This document shows, one piece after another, positions 25,946 through 35,081 of a DNA stretch of 64,000 nt. The notes beneath the pieces are model-generated. The model saw nothing but the letters and a program-made list of their open reading frames with translations. It searched no databases and was not told the origin of the DNA. The DNA is taken from the NCBI GenBank assembly GCA_002243285.1, contig CP022585.1, positions 1,394,669 through 1,458,668 on the forward strand, read 5' to 3'. Numbering within the stretch: position 1 is the stretch's first letter; each line of letters opens with the position of its first letter. The stretch comes from Candidatus Fluviicola riflensis (GTDB lineage Bacteria > Bacteroidota > Bacteroidia > Flavobacteriales_D > Crocinitomicaceae). Both the position numbers and the translations under genes were made by a program.

Positions 25946-26954
25946 ATTTCAGTAATAAATTATTAAATGCTTCTTTTCGATCAATCTCCAGTGACATGCG
26001 TTGGTAAAACCATGGAAGCGACTGTACTTCTTCTGTTTCAGCTAAGCCGAGCAGTCGCACCGCATCTTTTTCCGTTGTAACAATGGCAAACCGCCGGCCT
26101 GCAAAAGTAGCAACTTTTTGGTGAATTCGTTGCAGGTCTGCTGTCGTAAAAACGTGATGGTCCGGAAAGTCCATCAACTCTACTTTATACTGCTTTTCAA
26201 GGTGCTGTTTCAATGGTAACGGATTCGCAATTCCGGTGACCAGCAAAACGGTTTCGGGTTCCTCCCAAAATGCCGAAAAAACGGGTCGTAAATCGCCGTA
26301 AACGACCTTTGTAAAGAATACTTTTTCAGCCGGAAAGTGCAGTTTTTGTGCGAAAAGCGTTTTTGTCGTTCCCTCAACTATTTCCGGACATTTAGTAACC
26401 ACAACCACATCAGCGCGTTTCAGTCCACGCCTTGTTTCGCGCAGGTTTCCCGCCGGAAAAGGATGATCGTTGAAAATTGGGCGGTCGAATGTAGTCAGTA
26501 CCAACTGCAAACCCGCTTTGACTTTCCGGTGCTGAAAAGCATCGTCGAGCACAATGGTGGAATCGGGAACCTGTTGGTTCAACAATTCGACACCCAATTT
26601 GCGTTCCTCGGCCACCACAACTGGCACTTCTTTCCCGAATCGTAAACGGTACATATACGGTTCATCACCAATAGTGGAAGCTGTTTCGTTTTCTCCGGCT
26701 AAAATGGGTCCTTTTGTAGCACGACCGTAACCGCGACTAAGAATGGCAGGCTTAAAATCGCGCAGTAATTCTACGATGTAGATGGTCATCGGCGATTTTC
26801 CCGTTCCACCAACCGTAATATTTCCAACACAAATCGATTTATTGGGAATGACATACGTCTTTAGAAATCCCTTGTCGAACAACCAATTCCGGATACTCAC
26901 GATGAATCCGTAAACTACCGAAAACGGCCACAAAAGAAGTCGCAAGCGCTGCAT
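25914..26954 (-). CDS. lpxK: Tetraacyldisaccharide 4'-kinase
   Basis: 346 residues. Walker A VGGTGKS at 48-54 lies just after KSICVGNITVGG, the LpxK signature start, and ILSRGYGR, DDAFQHRKV and TFDRPIFNDHPFPAGNLRE follow in family order. LpxK phosphorylates the 4' position of the lipid A disaccharide at the inner membrane. It is the upstream member of a two-gene unit with purine nucleoside phosphorylase. Confidence 0.95.
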   Translation of the reverse strand: MQRLRLLLWPFSVVYGFIVSIRNWLFDKGFLKTYVIPNKSICVGNITVGGTGKSPMTIYIVELLRDFKPAILSRGYGRATKGPILAGENETASTIGDEPYMYRLRFGKEVPVVVAEERKLGVELLNQQVPDSTIVLDDAFQHRKVKAGLQLVLTTFDRPIFNDHPFPAGNLRETRRGLKRADVVVVTKCPEIVEGTTKTLFAQKLHFPAEKVFFTKVVYGDLRPVFSAFWEEPETVLLVTGIANPLPLKQHLEKQYKVELMDFPDHHVFTTADLQRIHQKVATFAGRRFAIVTTEKDAVRLLGLAETEEVQSLPWFYQRMSLEIDRKEAFNNLLLKYVTGTNERSR

Positions 26955-27109
26955 GAGGGTAAAAATAGCAAATCTCTGATGTTGGGGGTAATGTTGGATG
27001 CTTGATGTTGAATTTTTGATGAGGAGCTCTCAAAAATCAACGGCTTATTTCCTTAATCAATTAATACCTTCTTCATAATTGATAATTACATCATTCATAA
27101 TTCTACCAC

Positions 27110-29038
27110 CTATTTCCGAATCACCGTCAAAAATCCCGAACGTACAATCGTTTTTTCCTCCGCGAATTTCCCTTCAAACTTCCAGAAATAAACACCTTCG
27201 GAGGCAGGTTCACCGTGAATGGTGCCTTCCCAGCCAATGGTAGCGTCGTCGGTTGAAAACACTTGTTCCCCCCAGCGGTTGACAATAGTCCACTCAAAGG
27301 ATTGAACGCAATCAGGAACAGCAAGCGTCAATATTTCGTTGATTTGGTTGCCGTCAGGCGTAAAAACATTCGGGAAGGTGATCTCTGCAAGGCAAACTTC
27401 AGCCGAATGGTCATGCGGCAACTCATTGACCTGGCATTCTTCATCGCTCACGTAAAAATACTGACGGAACGTTTCCCTGCCGCAGCTATCCGTTCCGTGA
27501 ACTTCATACACCCCATTTTCTGTCACGGTGATACTGGCAGTTGTGTCTCCGGTCGACCATAAAAGCGCATCACTTGAATCTGACGCATGTAACGTGAGCG
27601 AACCGTCGATCAATGGCTGGGCGTTCAATGCGCAGGGATCACCAAGCGGCACGATCGTATCGATTCCAAGATATGAAACCCTGGATCCGGCAACGATATT
27701 TCCATAAGTGATTGCCTGGAAACTTACGCCGTCACCTTCCAGTTCATGTTCATCTTCCGTTATCGGAAAATAAGCCCAACTGTAATCTTCATAGGATTGA
27801 AAAGGTGTAAAATCAGCTGGAGATAACGGTTGTCCGTCAAAATAAATGTACGGGATATCCTCTGTTTTCGCGATGACATTCAACCAGAATAGGCTTCCTG
27901 GATCATACATCATACTATAGAAGTCGAAACGACCTTTTTGAGTCTGGTAATTTACAGGAAGCATGCAGGTTATTTCCGGATCGGTGATCTGGTATTGTTG
28001 CAATGCCGGATTACTTAGTGTAGAAAGCAGGTATTTGCTCACGAATGACTGTCCTCCGGTATTGATATAAGAAGCATTGAACAACAAGGTATCCAGTGTT
28101 TCATTTGCATTCAGCTGGGCTACCTGCGTACCATTTATCGAAACAATGTTGTTGTCGAATTTAGAGAAAATCTTCACCAGGTTTCCATGTGCCACATGTT
28201 GTTCGGGTACTACATAAAACTCGGTTCCCCAGTAATTATCAGGTAAATAATTCAGCAGCATTTGATCTGAACAGCAACCACCTGGTGTGTAACCGAAAGA
28301 AAGATAACCGCCGGTATAGAGGTGTACCGAAATGGGCTTACAGGAACCACGCACAGAAACAGTACTTCCTGAAAAGTCATTTGTAATGGCTTCTCCGGCT
28401 GGCGTTAAGCAACTGGTTGCCGGGTTTCCCTGCATGTCATCGAGGTTGCAAAACGGTGACCGGATTGGTAATACTTCGCCCTCGTTGAGCGTGATACTAA
28501 AAGGCGTGTTTATTGGGAATCCGTTTTCGGTAACATGATTTAAATTGAGATCAATTATCGTATTGTCTTCTGTTGCTGTAATGAGAATAATCGGCGTGTT
28601 GTGCGAAAAAGACGTAGCGTAAAAATCCTCGATATGATGCGTGGAAAGTGTATAGGAAGTACCTGAAACAGCAGTTGGTAATAGTGTTGATAAGCCACCG
28701 TCAACACTCCAGTTGCCATAAGCATATCGAAGATTAACCGGCACATCTGATGTTATGTGAATGGCCTCTTGTACATTCTGATTGAAATAGGAATCAATAA
28801 CAGTATACGAACTTTGGTCCGTGAGATTGATAGTTTGAACAGAATTAGCAGCGCAATTGATATCGGTATCAGGCCCCGGAGATGGATCGCTAATAGTAAT
28901 TACAGCCGCCTGGCGTGTTTCAACCGTAATATATCCACCAACATTCGGCAACCAGAAATCGGTACCCCACGTAGTGAATGTCTGCGCACAAAGCTGAACA
29001 CAAACAAAACAAAAGGCGGGAAGTACGAACCATTTCAT
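27110..29038 (-). CDS. T9SS type B cargo protein with IgGFc-binding-like N-domain
   Basis: 642 residues. A signal peptide (MKWFVLPAFCFVCVQLCAQ) is followed by a domain that opens TTWGTDFWLPN and continues with YTLSTHHIEDFYATSFSHNTP, which matches the bacterial IgGFc-binding-like domain. An Ig-like stretch near 480-530 and the C-terminal sorting domain (ITFPNVFTPDGNQINE..., NRWGEQVF, EGVYFWKFEG, SGFLTVIRK) mark it as a type B (gliding-type, CHU_C) T9SS substrate. It should be exported to the cell surface or medium; the target is unknown. Confidence 0.9.
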   Translation of the reverse strand: MKWFVLPAFCFVCVQLCAQTFTTWGTDFWLPNVGGYITVETRQAAVITISDPSPGPDTDINCAANSVQTINLTDQSSYTVIDSYFNQNVQEAIHITSDVPVNLRYAYGNWSVDGGLSTLLPTAVSGTSYTLSTHHIEDFYATSFSHNTPIILITATEDNTIIDLNLNHVTENGFPINTPFSITLNEGEVLPIRSPFCNLDDMQGNPATSCLTPAGEAITNDFSGSTVSVRGSCKPISVHLYTGGYLSFGYTPGGCCSDQMLLNYLPDNYWGTEFYVVPEQHVAHGNLVKIFSKFDNNIVSINGTQVAQLNANETLDTLLFNASYINTGGQSFVSKYLLSTLSNPALQQYQITDPEITCMLPVNYQTQKGRFDFYSMMYDPGSLFWLNVIAKTEDIPYIYFDGQPLSPADFTPFQSYEDYSWAYFPITEDEHELEGDGVSFQAITYGNIVAGSRVSYLGIDTIVPLGDPCALNAQPLIDGSLTLHASDSSDALLWSTGDTTASITVTENGVYEVHGTDSCGRETFRQYFYVSDEECQVNELPHDHSAEVCLAEITFPNVFTPDGNQINEILTLAVPDCVQSFEWTIVNRWGEQVFSTDDATIGWEGTIHGEPASEGVYFWKFEGKFAEEKTIVRSGFLTVIRK

Positions 29039-29210
29039 TGTACTAAGTTAAGTAAACAGATGGAGGAAAAATGATGGAAGCGGAGGCGTTTACTGAAAGG
29101 TCGGTTTGAGCTTTTTATGTAGATATAAAAGATGTTGTATGGAAATAAATCATCTCTTCCTATTCCTTACTCCTGGCTTCCCAGTTCCCTAAAACCTAGC
29201 TCTCTGTGTA

Positions 29211-29239
29211 GAGCGAAACGAAGTGGAGTCGAAATGCCT
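29211..29239 (+). repeat. 29-bp intergenic repeat, copy 2
   Basis: Starts gagcgaaacgaag and ends gtcgaaatgcct; 27 of 29 positions match the copy at 5772-5800. Confidence 0.7.
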
Positions 29240-29248
29240 GTAAAAAAC

Positions 29249-29256
29249 TATCTTTG
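29249..29256 (+). promoter_or_regulatory. Promoter -7 element for the Nif3-like gene
   Basis: TATCTTTG, 24 bases before the ATG at 29281. Confidence 0.45.
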
Positions 29257-29280
29257 AATCCACATTTTCAGTTCGCCGTC

Positions 29281-30378
29281 ATGACAACAATCACACACAT
29301 TCTACAATACCTCCAGCAGGTAGCCCCTTTCAATTACCAGGAATCCTACGACAATTCGGGATTATTGGTCGGTGATGCGTCGCGTGAAGTTACCGGAGTA
29401 ATCGTAGCGCTCGATTGTACCGAAGCCGTGATTGATGAAGCAATTGCTGCCGGATCGAATGTCGTGCTGACGCATCATCCGATCGTATTTAAAGGATTGA
29501 AACGGCTCACGGGAGCTAATTATGTGGAACGAACCGTGATCAAAGCGATTCAAAATAACATTGCGTTGATTGCAATTCATACCAACCTCGACAATGTGTA
29601 TTTCGGAGTCAATCACATCATTGCATCGAAGTTAAACCTTACGAATCAACGCATTCTGGCACCAAAAGCCGCTACGTTGTTTAAATTGAGTGTGTTTGTT
29701 CCACACGATTCGGAAGACGTGGTTCGTGCTGCGATGGCTGAGGCAGGGGCTGGACGAATCGGTGATTACGACCAATGCAGTTTCTCGGTTGAAGGAATGG
29801 GACGTTTTCGTCCGGGCACTGATGCGGATCCTCATATAGGTGAGCCGGGTAAACTGGAAACGGTTTCCGAAACATGTATAGAAGTTGTGGTGAACCAGCA
29901 TGCGTTGAAAGCCGTAGAACAAGCCATGAAAAAAGCACATCCTTACGAGGAAGTCGCCTACAACATAATTGCTATACTGAATACCAATCAATACATCGGC
30001 AGCGGAATGGTGGGCGATTTAGCAGAACCGATGAAAACAATGGACTTTCTGAAATTCGTGAAAGAAACGTTTCAGTGCGGTGTTGTTCGTTATACCGATG
30101 AGGTTGCTGAAACCGTTCAGCGGATCGCAGTTTGCGGCGGTTCGGGCGGTTTTTTATTACCGGATGCCATCGGCGCAAAAGCCGATGTGTTCATTACAGC
30201 CGATTACAAGTACCACGAATTTTTTGATGCCGACGGCAAAATCGTGATCGCCGATATCGGTCATTTTGAGAGTGAACAATACACTTCTGAATGGTTAGTG
30301 TCATTACTCATGAAAAAATTTACTACCTTCGCGGTTCGTTTAGCGAACGTGAATACGAATCCGATAAATTATCTCTAA
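29281..30378 (+). CDS. Nif3-like dinuclear metal centre protein
   Basis: 365 residues. N-terminal ITHILQYLQQVAPFNYQESYDNSGLLVG and TLTHHPIVFKGLKR-type motif (VVLTHHPIVFKG) plus HTNLDNVYFGVN and the C-terminal ADIGHFESEQYTSEW supply the metal-binding His and Glu ligands of the Nif3/YbgI family. A middle insert of about 110 residues (VFVPHDSEDVVRAAMAEAGAG...) is the PII-like domain found in longer members. Activity is uncertain; some members are proposed GTP cyclohydrolase or hydrolase-like. The start at 29281 (ATG) is preferred over an upstream TTG. Four bases separate it from the next gene. Confidence 0.9.
   Translation: MTTITHILQYLQQVAPFNYQESYDNSGLLVGDASREVTGVIVALDCTEAVIDEAIAAGSNVVLTHHPIVFKGLKRLTGANYVERTVIKAIQNNIALIAIHTNLDNVYFGVNHIIASKLNLTNQRILAPKAATLFKLSVFVPHDSEDVVRAAMAEAGAGRIGDYDQCSFSVEGMGRFRPGTDADPHIGEPGKLETVSETCIEVVVNQHALKAVEQAMKKAHPYEEVAYNIIAILNTNQYIGSGMVGDLAEPMKTMDFLKFVKETFQCGVVRYTDEVAETVQRIAVCGGSGGFLLPDAIGAKADVFITADYKYHEFFDADGKIVIADIGHFESEQYTSEWLVSLLMKKFTTFAVRLANVNTNPINYL
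30324..30331 (+). promoter_or_regulatory. Possible internal promoter for the zinc-ribbon gene
   Basis: TACCTTCG (TAnnTTCG variant) near the end of the Nif3 gene, 51 bases before the ATG at 30383. Confidence 0.3.
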
Positions 30379-30382
30379 TAGT

Positions 30383-31138
30383 ATGGCTGCAAAAGCAAGT
30401 ACAAAAGAAACAACAGTAGCTGAAAAGTTGGACGCATTGTATGCGTTGCAAAAAATTGATTCTCAAATCGATAAAATCAGAACCGTACGCGGTGAATTGC
30501 CTTTGGAGGTACAAGATTTGGAGGACGAAATTGAAGGTCTTGACACGCGTATCAAGAAAATGCAGGAAGAAGCGAAAGAATTGGATCTTGAAGTTTCTGA
30601 CCGCAAAGGCGCTATGAAAGATGCTGAGATCGCGATTCAAAAGTTCAAGGAACAACAAAATAACGTGCGTAACAACCGTGAGTTTGAATCGTTGGCAAAA
30701 GAAATTGAATACCAGGAACTGGAAATCAAATTGCATGACAAGCGTATCAAAGAAGCGAAGATCAAAATTACTTCCAAAAAAGAAGTATTAGACGAAGCAA
30801 AAGAGCGTTTGGAAATGCGTCGTGAAGACTTGAAAGTAAAACAAGGCGAACTGAACGAAATCGTTGGTGAAACACAGAAAGAAGAACAAGCATTGATCGA
30901 TGCATCAGCGAAAGCGAAAGACGCGATTGATGAGCGTCTGATCGCAGCTTATGATCGTTTGCGTACCAACGCGAAAAACGGATTGGCCGTAGTATCGGTT
31001 GACCGTGATTCATGCGGAGGTTGTTTCAACAAAATTCCACCGCAACGTCAGTTGGATATCGATTCCAAGAAAAAAGTAATCGTTTGCGAACACTGTGGTC
31101 GTATCCTGGTTCCTACAACCGTAGAAGAATTGGTGTAA
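30383..31138 (+). CDS. Coiled-coil protein with C-terminal C4 zinc ribbon (CdsZ/DUF164-like)
   Basis: 251 residues. Residues ~15-185 are a long coiled coil (LDALYALQKIDSQIDKIRTVRGELPLEVQDLE...). The C-terminus has CGGCFNKIPPQRQ and VCEHCGRIL, four Cys that form a zinc ribbon. Proteins of this build are known in Bacteroidota and Chlamydiota, and some are secretion-related or nucleic-acid binding, but the role is uncertain. The gene follows Nif3 by four bases and is closed by a terminator. Confidence 0.88.
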   Translation: MAAKASTKETTVAEKLDALYALQKIDSQIDKIRTVRGELPLEVQDLEDEIEGLDTRIKKMQEEAKELDLEVSDRKGAMKDAEIAIQKFKEQQNNVRNNREFESLAKEIEYQELEIKLHDKRIKEAKIKITSKKEVLDEAKERLEMRREDLKVKQGELNEIVGETQKEEQALIDASAKAKDAIDERLIAAYDRLRTNAKNGLAVVSVDRDSCGGCFNKIPPQRQLDIDSKKKVIVCEHCGRILVPTTVEELV

Positions 31139-31161
31139 AAACCACATTATAGAAATACAGA

Positions 31162-31190
31162 GGCTCGGGATTTATCCCGGGCCTTTTTTT
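31162..31190 (+). terminator. Rho-independent terminator after the zinc-ribbon gene
   Basis: The arms ggctcggga and tcccgggcc (one G-T pair) close a ttta loop and are followed by seven T residues. It separates this unit from ccsBA. Confidence 0.85.
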
Positions 31191-31337
31191 GTTTATGATT
31201 TTTATGTGGAACGCATTCCGCGCCAATATTGTGATGCCTGCCACCATTACAAAAACCATAAACAAATGGCACGCAAGCATTCTGCTCCTGCAACAACAAT
31301 TTATTTTATTTCATGCGTTCCGACGCCTGCAATTGCG

Positions 31338-31345
31338 TATTTTTG
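31338..31345 (+). promoter_or_regulatory. Promoter -7 element for ccsBA
   Basis: TATTTTTG, 26 bases before the ATG at 31372. No clear -33 element. Confidence 0.4.
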
Positions 31346-31371
31346 TGTTCAAATTTTTGAACCCATTTTCA

Positions 31372-34300
31372 ATGGAAAAATTTCTCAATGCCCTGTTTTC
31401 AATGCGTGCCATGGCAATGGCGATGGTTGTGTTTTTTGTCGCAATTGCATACGCAACATTTATCGAATCTTCTGATGGCGTACAAGCTGCAAAATTCTGG
31501 GTTTACAATGCCAATTGGTTTACCATTTTGCTGGGTTATTTGTGTATTAACCTCATTGCGAATATTGTGCGTTACAAAATGTGGCGTCGTGAAAAGATCG
31601 CCGTGCTGACGTTTCACCTTTCATTCATTATAATCATTATCGGTGCCGGTGTTACGCGTATGTTCGGTTACGAAGGATTAATGCTGATTCGCGAGGGAGC
31701 AACGGTGAACTTCATTTATTCGGCCGATCCGTATTTGTGGTTGAAAATTGATGATGGAAAACTGCAATTGACTTACGATGAAAAGCTGTTTTTAGCAGAT
31801 GTAAACTGGAACGATTTTTCCATTCCGCTTAATTTTCCCAATCACAAGAATGAAATTACGATAGATTACGTTGATTTTTTATCCAAACACGTCGATTCGT
31901 TGGTGATCAATGATTCAATCGACGGAGCGGCACTGGAAATCGTTACGAATGGTAAAAAATCGAATTACGTTCCCGAAAACGATGTGCTGGTGCTTGGAGC
32001 AACACAGATTGCTTACGGTTCTACAAAAGTGAACGGTGTAAACGTTTTCAAAAAGAACGGTATGCTCATGATGCGTCCGAACCTGGAAATGCAATACCTC
32101 CCGATGGCAATGATGCAGCAGGTACGTGAAACCGGTGGCGAAGTTCCCGATTCGGCAATTGTGAAAGTGGCAGCCGGCGAAGAAGTGCCGTTGATGACAA
32201 CCACGCTTTACACCATTGGTGGCGATCAGTTTGTGTTCAAAGGTGAAATTCAGCACGCTAAAAAAATGAAATTGCCTAGCGGACGAAAAGATGTCGGTTC
32301 CGATTACCTGATCGTAAAGGTTTCCGATGGAAAAGAATCGAAAATTGTAACACTTGAAGGCGGTTTGGGGAGGATTCCAACCTCGGAGTTTTTCATTCTC
32401 GGTGGTTTGCGTTATCAGATGGAATACGGTTCCAAAAAAATCAAACTACCATTTAGCATCAAATGCAATGATTTTATGATGGAACGTTATCCCGGATCAG
32501 AGGTAGCTTCTTCTTATGCCAGCGATTTGGAGATCGTCGACGATGCCAATAACTACCATAAAAAGAAACGCGTTTTCATGAATCATGTGATGGATTACAA
32601 CGGTTTCCGTTTTTTTCAGTCCGGCTACGACGAAGATGAAAAAGGAACACGCCTGAGCGTGAACCATGATTATTGGGGAACGAATATCACTTATTTGGGT
32701 TATTTGCTGATGGCAATCGGGATGTTGATGAGTTTGATTGCTCCGGCAGGCCGTTTCCGTGAATTAATCAATAAACTGATCCGGAATAACGGCGGAACCG
32801 CTGTATTACTTGCTCTTTTTACATTGACAGGAACCGGCTTGTTTGCGCAGGATACCATGCATGATCACGAACACGATCATCACAACCATACGCAGCAACC
32901 GGCAACAACAGCGCCTGCAAGCAAACCGGTTTTTCGGGTAATGACCAAAGAACACAGTGAAGAACTGGCAAGTTTACTGGTACAGGATTTTGATGGACGA
33001 ATTGTTCCAATGCACACCGTTTGTGATCAGTTATTGCGCAAATTGTACCGCAGTAATAAATACGAAGATTACAATGCGGTGCAGGCTGTGATGAGCATGC
33101 ACATGTATCCGCAATATTGGAAGGAACAAAAGGTCATTCAGGTTCCTACTGCTGTGCGCGAAAAATACAACCTGGAATCGTATGCTTCGTTTGATGAATT
33201 GTCGAATATATTCCCGGACGGAACCTTTGAGTTTAAATGGATTGACGACTATAATGATGCGATGCACAAGCGCGAGTCGGAACGTGACGAAACTGAAAAA
33301 AAACTAATTAAATTAGTTGAGAAATATCAGGTTTTTTACTCTATTAGAAATTGGGATTACATTAAGGTAATTCCGGTGGCAAATGCTAAAAACAATACGT
33401 GGTTTGTACCGTTTGAAGCAGAATTGGTAGCACAGGATTCAGTTTCATCATTCATAGTAGTGGATTATTTGAATGAATTGGATAGTGCTTGTATGCCAGA
33501 TTTGAATGACGCTGTAGTGGCCGCAAATTATCGTTCTGCGCTAAAAATACTAGGTGATCTCAAGGCCTTTCAGCGTGAAACAGCACCGGCTTCGATCCTT
33601 CCAAGCGAAACACATGTGAAAATGGAAATTTCCTACAATAAAATGGGGATTTTCAAGAATACCATGTATTCGTATCTCCTGATCGGTTTTGTATTACTGG
33701 TGTTTTATTTTGTTCAAATCTTCCGTAATCCGGAGAAAAAGAAAGGAAAATTCTTCAAAATCCTGCGTGCTATTTTCGTGTTTTTACTGGTAGTTATTTT
33801 CCTCTATCATGGTGCCGGTTTGGGAATACGATGGTACATCAGCGGACATGTTCCATGGAGTAATGGGTATGAAGCAATGTTATGGATTGCGTGGGTACTG
33901 ATCCTGGTTGGATTTGCGTTCTCCCGTTTTAGCGCGGTTATTTTGGGAGCTGCTGCCTTGCTGGCGTTCTTCATTATTTTCGTTTCGGAAATGAACCTGC
34001 TTGATCCGGAGATTACGCCATTGCAACCGGTACTGAAAAGTTACTGGCTCCAGATTCACGTGTCGGTGATCACATCGAGTTACGCCTTTTTAGGATTGGC
34101 AGCCATTCTAGGATTGATGAACCTTGTCCTGTTCACGATCCGCAATAAACACAATGCAGCCGTGATTACCCGCAATATCAACGATATTACTTATGTTACC
34201 GAATTGACAATGACTTTCGGGTTGTTTATGCTCACCATCGGTACATTTTTGGGTGGTGTTTGGGCCAACGAATCTTGGGGACGTTACTGGGGCTGGGACC

Positions 34301-34608
34301 CGAAAGAAACGTGGGCGCTTGTTTCGGTATTGGTATACGCCGTGATCCTGCACTTGCGCTTTATTCCTGCATTTCGTGGTAAATTCTTGTTCAGTGTCGT
34401 GAGTTTGTGGGGCTATTCGGCGATCATGTTTACCTTCTTCGGAGTGAACTTTATCCTTGTTGGTTTGCATTCCTACGCACAAGGCGATGGTTCGGTGAGT
34501 CTTCCGGGATGGGTAATCTACACAATTGTAGGTTTTATCTTATTTACAGTAATCGCCAGTATCCGCAACTACCAGTTTAAGAAACAGCAACGAATTGAAC
34601 TCCCATGA
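31372..34608 (+). CDS. Cytochrome c biogenesis protein CcsBA (ResB-CcsA fusion)
   Basis: 1078 residues. The N-terminal half is ResB-like: membrane segments near 10-60, a long periplasmic domain (about 100-440) and another membrane segment near 450-480. The C-terminal half is CcsA: many helices and the heme-handling WWD motif region ANESWGRYWGWDPKETW at about residue 965. It moves heme out and joins it to apocytochromes c (system II). A His-rich stretch (HDHEHDHHNH) lies near residue 500. The start at 31372 was chosen because residues before it are not hydrophobic-family sequence and cover the promoter. The stop overlaps the next gene (ATGA). Confidence 0.95.
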   Translation: MEKFLNALFSMRAMAMAMVVFFVAIAYATFIESSDGVQAAKFWVYNANWFTILLGYLCINLIANIVRYKMWRREKIAVLTFHLSFIIIIIGAGVTRMFGYEGLMLIREGATVNFIYSADPYLWLKIDDGKLQLTYDEKLFLADVNWNDFSIPLNFPNHKNEITIDYVDFLSKHVDSLVINDSIDGAALEIVTNGKKSNYVPENDVLVLGATQIAYGSTKVNGVNVFKKNGMLMMRPNLEMQYLPMAMMQQVRETGGEVPDSAIVKVAAGEEVPLMTTTLYTIGGDQFVFKGEIQHAKKMKLPSGRKDVGSDYLIVKVSDGKESKIVTLEGGLGRIPTSEFFILGGLRYQMEYGSKKIKLPFSIKCNDFMMERYPGSEVASSYASDLEIVDDANNYHKKKRVFMNHVMDYNGFRFFQSGYDEDEKGTRLSVNHDYWGTNITYLGYLLMAIGMLMSLIAPAGRFRELINKLIRNNGGTAVLLALFTLTGTGLFAQDTMHDHEHDHHNHTQQPATTAPASKPVFRVMTKEHSEELASLLVQDFDGRIVPMHTVCDQLLRKLYRSNKYEDYNAVQAVMSMHMYPQYWKEQKVIQVPTAVREKYNLESYASFDELSNIFPDGTFEFKWIDDYNDAMHKRESERDETEKKLIKLVEKYQVFYSIRNWDYIKVIPVANAKNNTWFVPFEAELVAQDSVSSFIVVDYLNELDSACMPDLNDAVVAANYRSALKILGDLKAFQRETAPASILPSETHVKMEISYNKMGIFKNTMYSYLLIGFVLLVFYFVQIFRNPEKKKGKFFKILRAIFVFLLVVIFLYHGAGLGIRWYISGHVPWSNGYEAMLWIAWVLILVGFAFSRFSAVILGAAALLAFFIIFVSEMNLLDPEITPLQPVLKSYWLQIHVSVITSSYAFLGLAAILGLMNLVLFTIRNKHNAAVITRNINDITYVTELTMTFGLFMLTIGTFLGGVWANESWGRYWGWDPKETWALVSVLVYAVILHLRFIPAFRGKFLFSVVSLWGYSAIMFTFFGVNFILVGLHSYAQGDGSVSLPGWVIYTIVGFILFTVIASIRNYQFKKQQRIELP

Positions 34609-35081
34609 AATTCTATGATTTTACCATCGCGCGATTAAATGGTGAAGCCTTTGATCTGTCGCAGTTTCACGGAAAGAAAGTGATTGTAGTAAATGTGGCT
34701 TCCGAGTGTGGATTAACGCCGCAGTACACGGAATTGGAATACATAGCAGAAGAATACGCTGATAAAAACGTTGCCGTTGTAGGCGTTCCGAGCAATGATT
34801 TTGGCGGTCAGGAACCCGGTTCGGCCGAAGAAATTCAAACATTTTGTTCCAGAACATATGGTGTTACTTTTCCACTAACAGAGAAAGTGCATACCGTTGG
34901 CGAACACATGCATCCTTTGTATCAATGGCTTACAGAAACAACCGGTGAGCAGGTGATATGGAATTTTCAGAAATTTCTCATCGACGAAAACGGAAACGTG
35001 GTGAAATCTATGGCACCCTCTGTTTTGCCAACTGATCCTGAAATTGTAACTTGGTTAAACGATGGAAACACAAACAATTGA
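34605..35081 (+). CDS. Glutathione peroxidase family protein
   Basis: 158 residues. The catalytic tetrad is complete: Cys35 in NVASECG, Gln69 in GGQEPG, Trp119 and Asn120 in WNFQKF. Cys replaces the selenocysteine of animal enzymes. In bacteria of this type it is more likely to use thioredoxin or another thiol than glutathione. Its ATG overlaps the ccsBA stop and its end overlaps bshB1 by 20 bases, so the three are translated together. Confidence 0.95.
   Translation: MKFYDFTIARLNGEAFDLSQFHGKKVIVVNVASECGLTPQYTELEYIAEEYADKNVAVVGVPSNDFGGQEPGSAEEIQTFCSRTYGVTFPLTEKVHTVGEHMHPLYQWLTETTGEQVIWNFQKFLIDENGNVVKSMAPSVLPTDPEIVTWLNDGNTNN

Noticed and set aside
31189..31371. N-terminal extension of ccsBA
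   Set aside because: It starts in the terminator of the previous gene, includes the promoter and adds residues without family similarity.
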